Assembly: GCA_037783545.1 (NCBI GenBank)
Contig: JBBELK010000004.1
Span: forward strand, 434,001-498,000
DNA from: Henricia sp. BOLD:AAB3569
Taxonomy: Eukaryota > Echinodermata > Asteroidea > Spinulosida > Echinasteridae
Reading direction: 5' to 3'
Length of the DNA: 64,000 nucleotides
The notes under the pieces were generated by a model. It made no database searches. It saw only the letters and a list, made by a program, of their open reading frames with translations, and had not been told where the DNA came from. The position numbers were made by a program, and so were the translations under genes. Positions 38,801-53,300 of the stretch are shown here, in pieces; position 1 is the first letter of the stretch; each line of letters begins with the position of its first letter.

Positions 38801-41800
38801 TATATTTACTTTAAATACTTGATATGTTTCATTTTCATTCCCTTGGCCGACCTGTGCTCCCATTATACGACAGTCCTGCTCTGTCGCCAAATGTTGATTT
38901 TGGTCTCGCTTAATTTGAACCGGGATCGAGTTTCCGCGCGCCGTTTCCGCCATTTTCCAAGGCACCTATTCACTATTTTCCAGACCCATTTCCGGCACAG
39001 CCCCAGTTCTGCAATGAAGACCACATAGTGCACAGCCACAAAGCAGACATGGCATGGCTGACATTTTTATTGACTGCAGTCATTGACACCTTTTGACGGG
39101 GGATCGAAGGGGACACGAACCCCCGCCCCTTCCCCATTTTCAACAGTGGAGGGGCAGTATGTCTAAATGCCAACCACTTTTCGGTGTTAAATGATAAACC
39201 AGACTGTTGGCTACTTACGAGTTTTATCAGTTGGTCCCCCATCGGGCATCAAATAGTCAGTTCTAGTTTTCGGTCTGATTTTTCTGAATTAGAACAAACA
39301 TACTTACTATTTTTATAAAATGTAAATTAGTAATTTGTGTTAAATCAATGGACTCCTAACCCAAAATTATTATTGACTCTAAAGTGGCTGTTATTTTGTT
39401 CAAGCGCGCAAATACAGAACAAAAGTCAAACAGAACAAAACGAATTGCTGAAAATCAGTCGTATTGGTGTTGTACAATTTTGCCCCAAAACGTGTTTAGG
39501 CTCAATTATTTTGTTACTTAAAGTTGGGTAATCAACGCCCAACACCATCCAACAAATAGCTATCGCCCGACTTTGTTGGAGCTTGTTGTAGAAACGGGCC
39601 AATAGCAGATTAGAACGGCTGTCACGTGAAGACAGCAACCAACTGCAGTCGAGATATGCTGGGACATGTTGGTTTGCGCGGCGAGCACATCCATATACCG
39701 CCCTTATATACTCTTTATTTGTCTTACAGACGGAACTGACTTGGATATCGGGCACTACAACCGCGGCACGGACACCATAATCTGGTATTACACTGTAGAG
39801 GAAATCTTTGGTAAGTTGATTAACATTCAAACGTTTCCAACCTTTCTTAATTGTATGTTTTCGCATGTTTTAACAAGTGCCGTAAATACCAATCTTTTCG
39901 CCGTAGACCAGCTTCCGAAATCGAAACTTGGACTACAAATTTTCAGGTCTACTTTTAACCAAACATATGACAATAATCTACACAATAGCCTAAGTATATA
40001 AAACAAATATTGACTGCTTTTTGTTCGAGTCATGGTTAAGATTATAGGCCCTCGGTGATCTCGAAGCCATGACTATGCCCCTCGGCTTCCGCCGAGGGGC
40101 ATATAGTCATGGCTTGGAGATCACCTTGGGCCTATAATCTTAACCATGCTCCTCATTGCAGTCAATGCAGTCATTGTTTGTGGTGATTGGGTGCCATACG
40201 TGATGCTTTATCGCCAAGCAAACTTGAATCCGTGTTTCAGTGTATCATTGTACTATAGGCTACCCCTTCCGATTTTGTGTGCACTCTGAGTAATGCACCC
40301 TGGGATTTCAGGTGCACTTAGGCTACGCGGAATGTTTGAACACACTATGTATGCAGTGTGCAGAGCTTGAAAAAGAAAGAAAAGTACAGGCCTAATAAAA
40401 GGCTTCACTTAACTTCGACCCTTAAAGGTAGAGGCTCCTCAATGCGCGCGTGAGACCAAATTCGTGCCACGAAATACGCAGCTCCATAGCAAAGGCTGAA
40501 GTTATCTAAGGAGATAACTTCAGCTAAAGAACTGAAACCAATACTGCCACAACATACCTTTCTGAAAGCCCTGTGTGCAAATTTCCAATATACCGTATGT
40601 AACAAGGACACAAATAAAAATCAAACAAAGTATGTGTCCTATGTTACATATGTTAAATAGGAAATTTGTACACGGGTTTTTTAGAAAGGTATGTTGTTGC
40701 ACTATTTGTTGCTGAAGTTATCTTCTTACATCTGTCTTAAGATATTTCTTTTGTTTTGAGAGAAGATAACTGGCATTGCACAGAGATATGATCCTGGTGA
40801 AAAAGTCTCTTCAGTATTGAAAACAGACTTATATACGATAACTAGCAACCACCAAGCACCACTCCCTACATTGGAACGCCCACAGTGTTCTGCTGCAACA
40901 GAACTCTTCTCGCTTTGCTGCTTTTCCCGGGCACTACTTGCCGCATTATCGAACGACTTCCAAACCAATCGGTACACCTTTGGCAACGTTTGCCTCTTAC
41001 CCAAAAGATCTATCTCACCACCATGATGTATAGGTCTTTACGTTTGCAACCACAATATGATATTTTATTACCGGATTCCCAACTCCTCTTGTTATACTCT
41101 CCATTTTGGCGACTGGGGCCCTTTGTGCCGTCAACTATACGGGGCTAGCTTAAAATTCACATTATTTACATGTACACATTCAACTCGGAGTGATGCGATA
41201 GGGTACAGTTTTTAATTAGGGGATTCTCATATAGCTCATATATCTGGGAAACCACACGTGGTAATGTAGGGACTGTGAAAACCAGATACATGTACATGCA
41301 CCCTAGATACGAACCCGTGACGCCAGAAGTGGAAGGCGGGGGAAGAGCCACTATGATAACCCCACTGCCTTCCAACTCCTATACAGGATAAAATATCGTT
41401 TTGGAATTTCAAAATTAGTCACACTTGCAGTAATCGATAAGTTCGCACTGCAAGCAAGGCTTGCCCGTTACCATAACTACTTTTTCGCGCTAGGGATCCA
41501 ACATATCGACCTATTTTCTTTGCTGTGCCTTTCCCAACAACTCAGTATTAGTATAGGTTCCCGTGTTATGGGCCTGTGGCCTCTTGTGGCTTTTATTTAT
41601 TCCGCACTATCATCTGCTGTCAACTCTTAACCACTCCCCCCTCACACATTTGGACATGGACGGTGTTAAAGCCCGTCGGCCTTACCGCGGGATCTCCCTG
41701 CACGAGGAACTCTGTTTTATCCTGATGTTGTTCACATTCGTGTCAAGATTGTGACCTCCCTCTAGGACGGAATAATCCGGGTAAAATGTCTGAATCGCAT

Positions 41801-44800
41801 TATCTCAGAGGTCCTCACATGAAGATTGTTTCCTCTATGTGCGGTGGTGCATTAGTCTGACGATGTCGGCATGATCTTTAAAAAAGTGAATTAATCTACT
41901 TAATACACCTACTGAAAACCGGGTATAATAGCCTGCTAACTATAGTGCAGGCCAATTAAGCACTACCCGTATCTTCTTAAGATCGGTTATTGGCCGTGAC
42001 AGGCCGTCCTCGACATTTTTCATTGCATCAGACTATGTACCCGTCTCTTTTTGATCTCTTTGTTCGATTCTGACATTTTTTTAACCAGTTGACGCTGGGA
42101 TTATTTTTGGCAAAAAATACAAATATTTTATTTTTAAAAAGGCAAATATGACTGGCAAAAAGTTAAGACTAGGTCAAGCACCACAAAAACTGACTCTTGA
42201 GAGTCATTTCTGCGTTACGTTGTATGAATCTTCTCACCAAAAGATCATACATTGCAACACTCCGAGTCAACCGCCCCTGTGACTATACATTGCCAGAACG
42301 TGTTTCCTCCGGCGTCAAGTGGTTAAATGTTCTATCTTTTTCACTGAAAAAAAGAAAAAGATTCCCCTCTGAAACATGCGTGTTATTTGTTGCTCGACCA
42401 TGAATATAACCTTTCGTTGCTACGGCCGTGCACGGGTGCTCTCTGTGTCTTCATGAAGCGTACTTGGCCGTGCACGGGTGCTCGCTATGTCTTCATTATG
42501 AAGCGCACTTGACCGTGTCTAGAAAATTCCCCTCACGTATATACGGCATGTACGAAATGGTGTCACGTCGAACGATCCTTCGTCTACTATATCAGGATGT
42601 GATGTCTCTAATTGATTGGCCGAGTCCGGATTTCTCATCCTACCTTACATTCAGTTCCCTTATGTCATCGATTGGCTATCATCCATGCTGCTCTCTAGCA
42701 CCTTTGCCCTCATCTTCTGTAAGCCTGCGGACAAGACCTCGGCCTTGTTCGTCAGTTGTTGGTGTATTGCACATAAATACATGGGGACTCAAAGGGAGAA
42801 TCTGGAAACGCTGTATTTTTCTGACCATTGGTTGTAAACAGCTGTTGTTTGCTAGGTCAGAAGTAGGATGATTGGTAGATTCTATAACGGGGTACACAAA
42901 TGAATGGGGCTTGGCTAGAGGCCCAGATATCCTAGGGTCGGCGTGACTGGTGAGTAAACTCAACATAAAAGGTGACTATGCAAGCTCCTCCAACAGGGGG
43001 TTTGATTGCTGAATATCGTTTGAGAAAAATTGGCCCGAAGATATTTCAGTAATTTATAAATTACAAAAATGTGCCTTCTGAAAGCACCCTAATCTTCCGA
43101 AAGCACCCCATCGTATTTTGGCGGACTAGCTTGTACGCCTCAAAAATGTTGCAGGCTGCTCTTTAACAGACCTATCTATCCCGGACTTGGTACAACTAGC
43201 TTCGCTGCAAACAACTAGCTTCGCTGCTTCTAGTGCTCTTCCTGCTCCACTTGCCCAAAACCTCCATTGGCATTGGTACTGTCATCAACGCTTCCGCGTT
43301 CCTTTTCACTGTATAGATGATTCTATATCTATTCTGCATGCTTTCCTTGTTAGCTGCTCTACACATCTCCCTTGTATGTGTAATATTTAAACGCCCATGT
43401 CATTTTCAGATGAAGCAGTAGATGCAACAATACTTAAGAAAACCTTTAAAAAAAACGACATGCATGGTTTTTGTGTTGAATAAATGGTAAGTCCTTCAGT
43501 TACTAATTTCTCCTTCAAAGATACCATTTTACACGGGGGGGAAATATGTGGTGTTTTATCATTGCTATTTTTTTTTTTTAAATTCATTTTATTTCCACAC
43601 TTTTTACAAAATAATTAACTAATCAAAACATTACATTCGCTCATTATATAAAAGAAAAGTGAAAGTGCAGAGGAACCCAAAGAAGCCTCGCTTGTTAATT
43701 ATGGGTCCCTAATGGGGAACCAAAGTTAATACGTCATAACTATACATCGCTCTAAATACATACTATTGTGAAAGTGGCTCACAGTGGCTTCACACCAAAC
43801 TTGTAGAAGTGTTTACCTTACATTTTAAATGCATGTCGGGTTTTTCTTGTCAAATCATGAAGTAAGATTTTATAGTATACCTCCGCTCATCTATATGGAT
43901 TTTCAAACTTTCTTAATTTCACCGCACGGAAGTCGAAACAATACAGCGCACCGGCTGCGTTATCTAACATGTTATACGTTGCCCTAATCCTCCCTATCTT
44001 CTGCTATTGCATCAAGACAGAAACATCGGGCATGGGCCTTACAGGCCCGTGCAATAATCCGCTCTCGTGTTTGTGTCTGTGCCTGTTCCTCATGTAAATC
44101 TTCTTAACCAAGTGAATTCCCAAAAGGCATTATCGGATCAGAAGAGACGGAATCGTTTAATTGGGAATTTCATCCCGATGTCAACAATAAGCCTTTCTTA
44201 TGAATTCTACAAATGGAATGTTTGGATAACGTTGACTTCCAGGGTCGTTTGTTTTGTTTAATTTTCCACTTCAAAGATTTGATTTGACGAACAATGCAAT
44301 AGGCGTCTTGCATGACTGTGTTCAAATCGAAGCCGAACGCGTTGAAGTCATATTTTACCATCGATAGCCTGCAAGCGAGAGACGTAACAATCCTCTCCGT
44401 GCGAAGCATGATGGGGTTAAATGGAGTACTCGCCGAACCGCCGCTCACGTTGTTTGTGTTACGTACGTCAAATTCACTGTGTAAACCACGCTCTTCAACT
44501 CATTGGGGTGCAGTTAGCCCTTGGTACTAGAGCCACCTCCGAAGAGTCTCTGCTGGGGTATTTCACGGACAAACCAACACTATACCGCATAAGCCATTTC
44601 ATTAAAGTACTCCAAACAATCCCATGAACCCCTGGCCCTATGCGCGACGTAGTTTGGTTTATATTGTTGACATTTCATTTGGTCCATTGCCTATAGTAAA
44701 AGCTAACGTCAGTATACTGACGCGAGGGAATCCTTTTTATTTTAGCCAGTATATATGGCGGCTCCGTGAAAGAAGCAGATTGCACTTATAGCTCACATAA

Positions 44801-47305
44801 GTGAGTACACCCGTTATAATTTGACAAAGAATTCATTGTCGTGCACTTTCCAAGCAATTGTATTAGAAGCACTTACCTCAAGCATATGATTGAGTAGACA
44901 ATATATTAATTGTGTGCAGGTACAAAACTACTAAATGTATTCTTTGATTACAAAATCGCATATAAATGAGGTTTTTCACAAAGGTGTCAATAAAAAAGAG
45001 TACACCCAAGCGACTCTTATACGCCAGCCAACCGTAGAAATACAGTTGTCATATACTCACATTCCTTCCACACGACTAGACCTATAAGTACTAGAACAAA
45101 TGCCGAAACTATCAACGGAGGAAAACCTTGCCTCAGAAATAACGTATACAAATAGTCACTGGGTGATCAACATGGCACCTCATGGCAAAGAACTATCTAA
45201 AGATGTCAAAGACATGGGATACAAGAAGATTATTTCTCAGTCCTTTGAAGGGTGGATTCACACTGGGTTTTATCGCGCATAATTTTTACGCGCGTCGGTT
45301 TGGAAAAAAAGCATTGTAGAGAATTGAGTGAACGACGCACTCAAAATCACTAATTTCAAATTATCGCCGGCTTTTTGTTTTTTTTGTTTTTTTCGTTTTG
45401 AGATATTTATTGTCAACGTCGCACCATGCACGGCAAGCTCAATTTCACACAAGATCTCGATGGAGTTTTATATTCATGGGTAGGCCTTCAGGGATCTGCT
45501 CCGCTTCCCAATCGAAAGTCCTCATCTTTGTTGAAGAGGACACTTTGTGGGATTTTCCAGACCTGAATGACGAGAATCCCGGCTTCAAAACTCTTTCTCT
45601 GCGGACGACCAAACCTATACCCGCACGTGCCGCCCAATCACAGATTTGGTCCCTGAAGACATGTAGGATTCGCGAGCTATATTTTTGACTTACTGATAAA
45701 GAACGTGCCTCACGGGTGTCGTATATAAACACCTCAACAAAAGTAAGTTCCCCCCTAAATAATTGCTTATATCTCCCAAAGTAAATTTCGGAATTACACG
45801 AAACTTGGTGTGAATGATTAGTGTAATGTATGGAACGTGCATTCTAAGTGGTGGGTCCATACCTAATGTTATGCATGAATGAGCAGCATTGAAAGGTGAA
45901 ATGGACACTTTTCAAAAATTGCACAATGCGGTCAACAATTCTTTTCACACATGTCAGTGTTGGTCCTCAGTTCTCAATATCTTGTGTAACCACCGTGATG
46001 TTGTATCACCTGACGACATCGATCACGCATTGTGTTCATGAGACGGGTGATCCTTCGCTGTGGAAGGACAATCCACTCCTCCTGCAGCATCTGGGGCAAG
46101 TCCTGGAGTGTTGTTTGATCATCAATTCTCCGATCAAGTGCCCGTTTCAGTTGACTCCCACAAATGCTCTATGGGATTGAGATCTGGGGAGTTTGCCGGC
46201 CATATCATCTGGTCAAGTCCTTGATTCTCTAAAAGCTCATTGATGGGGACAAGGGCTGTTTTCTGCCTGGCGCTTATTCCTGCCCATGCCATGACACTTC
46301 CTCCTCCAAATGCTGTCACAGGCTGGACAGAGCATTCCGCATGCCTTTCACCATGCCGAAGCCATACCCGTTTTCTTCCATCAATATGGCGAAGACAGAC
46401 GCGTACCTCATCGGTAAAAAGCACATTCGCCCACTGTTCCCGTGTCCAACGGGAGTGATTTCTTGCCCATTGAAGACGTGATCTTTTGTGGCGAAACAAG
46501 AGTTAAGCTTTCTTAACCAGGCGACGAGCGTGCAGTCTTGCAGCATGGAGGCGTCTCCTCACTGTCTGATCACTAATCCTCCTCCCAGCCCCAGCAACTC
46601 CTTGTAACTGGTCTCGGATCTCACGTGCTGTACATTATCTTCTTCTGAGTGCGACATTGACCATGAAGCGATCATCTGCAGGGTATAGTAACTTTTGGTC
46701 GACCAGTTCTTGGCAAGTCGGCGACAGCTCCAGTAAAGTCGAATTTTGAATGCAATTTTCTTATTGCATTTGGACTTACTCCCATCATACGGGCTACTTG
46801 TTTTACAGGCGTAAGGGCCTCTAGCAGGCCTATGGCAATAGCCCTGTCTTGAATGGACATGCGTGGCATTTTCTTACAACACTGCAGATGAAATGAAGTT
46901 AAACTGCTTAGTGCAGTCACGGTGCATGAACACCACAGATACTGAGGACCAAAACTACGTACTTGTCATGTGCAAAAAGAATTGGGGAATTGTTGACCGC
47001 ATTTTGCAATTTTTGAAAAGTGTCCATTTCACCTTTAAAATGCTGCTCATTCATGCATAACATTATGTATGGACCCACCACTTGGAATGCACATTACACT
47101 AATCATTCACACCAAGTTTCGTGTAATTCCGAAATTTACTTTGGGAGATATAAGCAATTATTTAGGGGGGAACTTACTTTTGTTGAGGTGTTTAGTCCGA
47201 GTGATTTTGTGAATCATGTATACTTCTGGTCACCTCGTTCTTGAGGGTACTGGTCAAGCCTTCGTATTGCGGCGGGCACCTTTTCGAACCCCCCCCCCCC
47301 CCCCC

Positions 47306-47350
<45 letters not shown>

Positions 47351-50300
47351 ACCCCCCCCCCCCCCCGGCTGCGGTACCTTGTGTCCTTGAGCAAGGCATT
47401 CAACCACACTTGCTCCATCCCTTCGGAAGTAAAGCCGTTGGTCCAGTGTGTTAGGTAACGGTAACGCACGTTTAAATATCCCAGAGCATTCTTTCATCAA
47501 GAGCAAGGGGATTCCCCGGTGTTTCTGGCCATCTCTAAATATAATTCTTCATGGGTTTCCTCACGCTTGAGAGACGGTGCAATGGGGCACTTTAGAGGAA
47601 TCCTTGGCATGAATACCAGAAAGTAACAACAATAATAATAATTAATACACTTATTTACAGATAGATTACATGATTGGATACTTACTTCAAACGGTGTTGT
47701 GCCCATGTGTGATTGGGGATCAGCGGCGTAGCTGCGGGGGGTGGGTGGGGGGGGGGGGGGGTGGGGGGGGGGGGGGGGGGGGTGGTGGGGGGGTGGGGGG
47801 GGGGGGTGGGGGGGGGGGGGGTTGGGGGGGGGGGTGGTAAAACATATCGCGTGATATGCATTATAAACAAAAATAGCATTTGGCAATGTCGATGACGTCT
47901 GTTTATTGTCAAATTACATTTTAAGCACTATCAATGAATCATTACTCCTTCGGACATATATAGAGGATTACTGATTTGTTATTCATGTTTACGACATTAT
48001 AGTCACCATAAATGTCTCATGTTCTGCAGTGAGATTAGATTAACGTAGCGGGCACAAAAGCAATGTGTTCCATTACCTCCTATCATTCCTATGTTTTCCA
48101 ATCATTGTATATCAGCTAATTCCTTAACGTGAATGACTGGCAAGCCAAATACCCAGACAGACCCCGAGGCATAAGATAGAGGAGATTACGCACTGTTAAA
48201 GAAGCGTGCTCAGTTTTTTTCCAGAAAATGGATTTCGTTTTAACCTAAGAATCTTACAAAATACCACCGCAAAATACTGTCCATGGGAAGAAAACAGGAA
48301 ATTTGCAATCTCCAATTTGGATGTGGAAGCAAAAAAGGCTGGTGTAATGCACTGCTTTATGGAACCAGATTAAAGAGTTTACAAAGCATTGGTGGTTTTT
48401 GTCGATATCCTTGAAAATATACGGTAACGAGAAAAATATGACAAATGATATAACGGTATCAAAATCTCAGCACCCATGGGAAAAATGGGGGCTCAAAAAT
48501 GATGTGATCTGGACACGCTATAGAACACAAGTTGACATAGTGTTTTGTACTAAGTAAAGTGTTTTGTGCTAAACAGCTTCATGAAATATTCCCCAGTACT
48601 AATACGTAAACAAGTTGCACATGGGAGAGAAGTTAGCAGCGAACGAGACAAACAGTTGACATCGAAATATACACATAACTTCATTAATATGCAAGACTGC
48701 ATCAAGCTTCTGTGTGCTAAAAATTCCCAATCTGGGTGTTTTTTGTTTGTTTTCAATCAAAAAGTGGGGGGAGGAAATTTTCTTTTGTTACTCAGTATAC
48801 ACGTCGACGTGAGTGAAACCAGCCATACATTTTGTCCGCCTTACGCCAAAAAGCTAATATCAGTATCGAAACAGATTAGCGTCACGCATTGTTTGATGTG
48901 ACCAGGTGGTTTGCAGAGCTCCATTAAAGTGTGTGTGAAACAGACGATTATGTTGAGCTATCTGTATACAGTTTTCCATCCTGGGCGGTCACGCTTGAGT
49001 GTGTGACGAAAGCTAATGATCAAATATTTTGGCATGTTTTGCAGACTAAACTATCATTTGCGCTTGTGTAACTTAATTGCATGGCTAATTGTCTTTTGCT
49101 TGATGGGTAATATTTACCCATCAGAACACTCTTACATCAGAAATTTAAAGAGCAGGCTTGGGCAGTCAAGCCATCATTCGCTCATTTCGTGAAGTTCACT
49201 ACTAGCGGCAAGATACTTAGCAATGATTTAATTCCAAGAGTCATAAGCCTATATGGTATCCCGTAAATACATTGCGGTTGTGCAGTGTGTGTTGAAATTA
49301 CGCTGTGTTACACAAAAATACGGGGAAATATACACAACTTGCTGAAATATGGCACTATATGTGTGGGTTTTGCGCCCAATTGTATGTTTGCGCCCAATTA
49401 TCCTTTTGCGTGTAACATTTGCATAATGTCTGGTGCCTCGAATTCTTTACTTTCAAATGGAGGTGCAGTTTAGAAAGTCACACACTATGCTACTGTTGCT
49501 TCGTGGCGCACGCCATTGCGTAGCAATCAACAGTCTGGTTGCTTTATGCCATTCTGTCCTACGGTGAACACGGTATTGATTCCGAACTTCACACCTGCCG
49601 CGTTCACCTCATAGCAACAACAATTTAGTCTGGTTAAGTGGATACTAAGTGTGCACGTCAAAAGAAGTACATCAGTACACCAGACGCTGTTCATGCGAAA
49701 CATGCACAATGATAATTCCAATTTTATTGCACATAGACTCTTTATACACTTGAAATTAGGCTATGTTACTCAAAGTTATACAGAAAAAATACCATCACAC
49801 AACTTGTTGAAATATGCCACTATAGACCATATCGAATAGCCGCCATTTCGTGGGGCACCTTTTGTTACCTGAACCGTTTAACAATGGAAGCACAATATGT
49901 GCAACCATGCATGTCCTTAAGGAACAAAGAAACTGCCCCACGAAATGGCGGCTATTCGATACGGTCTATAGGCGTTTCCTTTCTGCACGAATGCCAACAA
50001 GAATTAACAAGGGGTACTTGCAAACAAGTATTTTCTATTTTGTATTCATCGAATCGGTAGAACTTAAGTGCTTACTCGATTTATTGGCGTTTGGGGCTTA
50101 CAAAAGCTGTAAGGTATTGCTAATTCAACGAATATCATTACTATACTTTACAGGTATTCTCTGAGTGGTGCGCGGAAGCCCGGTTCGCCATAAACATACA
50201 CGGTATATAGCGGCAAAGGCTAAATCTTGAAATACCTTGCATTCCGGCTGAGTGTATTAAACTAACTTGACTTGCATATTTGGTGGATATTTATCTCTAT

Positions 50301-53300
50301 ACCCGTCATGCATATGCCCAGGGAGGGATCGGATTTTCTATCGAGCGGCGGCTTTGGTATACTTGTCGTCTCCTCTTTTCGAGAAACCGAAAGATCCTTT
50401 TTATGAAACAAGACGAGCTTCATCATTGATTTTCGTAGTTTCATTATAAGAAGGTTATTTATTTATAACCTATTTATATGCACGTTGAGTAAGACGAAAG
50501 TTTCTTCAAGAAAATCAGTACCATTCGGTAAATTGATCCGGAAGCTTGGATGACTCTTTTTCTTATCTTTTCCATCAAGGATTTACCCTTAAGCGTTTCT
50601 GCTCGCAAGTGATGTATCTGTGCACGGGCTAATGTTGCATTATTAAAATAAAGTTTACCAAAATAATAGCTTTGAAAGAATTATCGGTGAAATTAATCCA
50701 CTCGGTGCAATTTATAGAAGTTTGACAATTCGCATGGCCAGGAAGTCTTACTTCCATAACTTCCCACGGGAGGAATTATTTCACCCGGTACTTAATTCAC
50801 AAGCTTCGGCAATTTAATTTATTGAGGGATTTCAAATTCTATACTCCTCAAAAAAAGTTCGGAAAGTCAAGTTTGACTGACGATTTCTCTCTTGTTGCAA
50901 AATAATTATCCTTGAATTTTATATCATTAGAAAGCCCTGTTATTCCTCTTTACGATAATGTGTCATTTGTTATGATTAAGCAATTGGAGGATGTGCAGCA
51001 CAGCTGAATACGGGGGCGGGTGTAAAGTGAAATGTCACAAAATGCATTGCTATTGTCAAAAAGTGCATTGACACATTCCCATCCTCCAAGCAAAAGGGGA
51101 ATGCACTGTATGACAATAGCAGTGAATTTTGTGACATTTCACTTTCCACCTACCCCTGTATTCTGCTATACTGCACATCCCCCAATTGATTAATCATAAC
51201 AAATGACACATCACTGTAAAGAGGAATAACAGGGCTTTCCAATGATACCAAATTCAAGGGAAATGATTTAGTAACAAGAGAGAAATCGTCAGTCAAACTT
51301 GACTTTCCGAACTTTTTTGAGGAGTTTATATATAATGAGGGTCTCAGTACTTTCTTTTGTGATAAAATTTGCAAATAAAAAGACGCGTGACGTCATACAA
51401 AACGAGGCTTTTTGGTGCTTATTTAAATTTGTCAATTGTACTGAAATTTATTTTCGGTCAAGTCGGCCCGATTGGCCGACGTCATGAAAATTTAACATTA
51501 AAGGACGTCTGAAATAGGATGTTTATTACATAGTAGAGGGTGTGCCTTACACATTTCAATTAACTTCGGAGAATTTAATGGTCGCGTTTTCTATTTTTAT
51601 GCCAATGAATTTCCATATTCATGAGCAATGCTGTGGTGTCATCTTAGGACAACAGAGGAATTCTCCATAGACTTGTGTACAAAAGCTTGTGTCATTTTTA
51701 GTGCATGCTTCTTGATATCTTGAACTGTTTGTTTAGTATGTCATTTGCAACAATCTTATAACAAGTTTGTTTGAGCCAAAAATGGATCAATGGGGTACTA
51801 TTACTGTTTGAAATGTAACGTTTTTTCTCTGTGTTTATACTGTGGGTTCTCTCCATGACTAGCCATAAACAGCGCCCTTAGCTGTCCAGAATTTTGAAGT
51901 AGAGAAAATGTCACTTCTTTCTGAAATAAAAACCAATTTGAATTTGCCTCTTTATTTGCAGCAGTTTGATCTTTGGATTTGTGTTAATAATTGGGTTTTC
52001 CATGATTCTGCGCTGTTCATACCGGTAGTTCCACGCTTGACAGGCCGTCAGTCGAATGGGAATAATGGATTCGATCCACGTCGTTAAACAGTATGAGAAA
52101 TGAGTTTTTGGTGCATGTAGGCCTAAAGCGAGCACTACTTTTTTTCTCGAATATGAGAAAGATGCAGATGGTTTTGCAGTATGCGCAGCGCAAAGGAAGG
52201 ATTATTTCTGGCCAAATTGCCACTTCCATTGGACGACGTACATTGCTGATATAGACGGTATAGACCGTATCGGATAACTGCCATCTTGTCGGGCAGTTTC
52301 TTTGTTCCTTAATTGAGAACATGCATGGGTTGTACATTTTGTGCTTACATTGTTGAAATTTGTCATGCAAGATGGCAGCTATTTGATACGGCCCAGACTA
52401 ATTTTCGCGGCCGCCCAGACGTCTCGGGTTTGACGTCACGGGTGCATAATTCTTCAGATGTACAGTCGAAGTCAGAAGTTTAAATGCAACTGTATGCAAC
52501 CATGCATGTGCTTAAACTTGCGTTGTCACCATTTTTGTAACAGTCTTTGTGGAATTCCTCACGTGCATGCGTACTTAAAAACATAGCTTGCACACCTTGC
52601 AATGGTTCGGGTAGTCCTGTTTACCATTTTGGGTGATGATGGCAGTGGTGTACATGTATTTATACTTCTGACTTCAACAGACTGTAAATCACCACAATAT
52701 TTTTACCATACTGGGATTGCTGTGGGGTAACAAGGTTATCGAAATCAATCGTTTTAAGTACTCCCATGACAAAATACGAGCAATTGTGTGCTGTATACTA
52801 TACTGATAACTAGAGACAAATGATTTTGTAAGATATTACGTTTTTGCACGTCACTGCGTCTTTTGTGTGTGCACTTTAACTGCATTGTCAAAATTTGAAT
52901 GTGAGATATTTGATGTAAAATCCAGGCAAACGGCGCATGTCTGTCCCACTTTTCCGGGGACAAAAGCACTATTATATGTGCTTTTGCTTTCTTGAAAACG
53001 GCTCTTTGTCACCCGATATTATAGGTTCCTCATGTTTCCAAGCAAAGTAATCAAAAGTCCAACAGACACATTTTAAGTCCTCACAGTCGCAATCCCTGCA
53101 AAAAGTGAATTAGTAGATCGCAAAAATAGAACAGTGGTCTTTTGTGAGGGTGGAGTGTCGCTTTGGGAAAATCAATCGCCAGCATTTTCCATCGCCAGAA
53201 TAAAAATAAAGAACTAAGAGCAGCCAATGAATGCATCGCGAACATCAGGAACTTGGGCGAACTAGCGAGTGCCTTCTTTCATTTTGGTGGTCGATCAGAG

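Noticed and set aside
39426..39866. 146-codon minus-strand frame
   Set aside because: It lies antisense to exon 9 and includes no recognisable domain; it is a shadow of the coding strand and adjoining intron.
42428..42871. 147-codon plus-strand frame
   Set aside because: Its start is the tandem repeat at 42424-42518 and the rest has no motif or splice context.
47192..47912. Glycine- and proline-rich frames on both strands
   Set aside because: They are translations of the poly(C) and poly(G) tracts.
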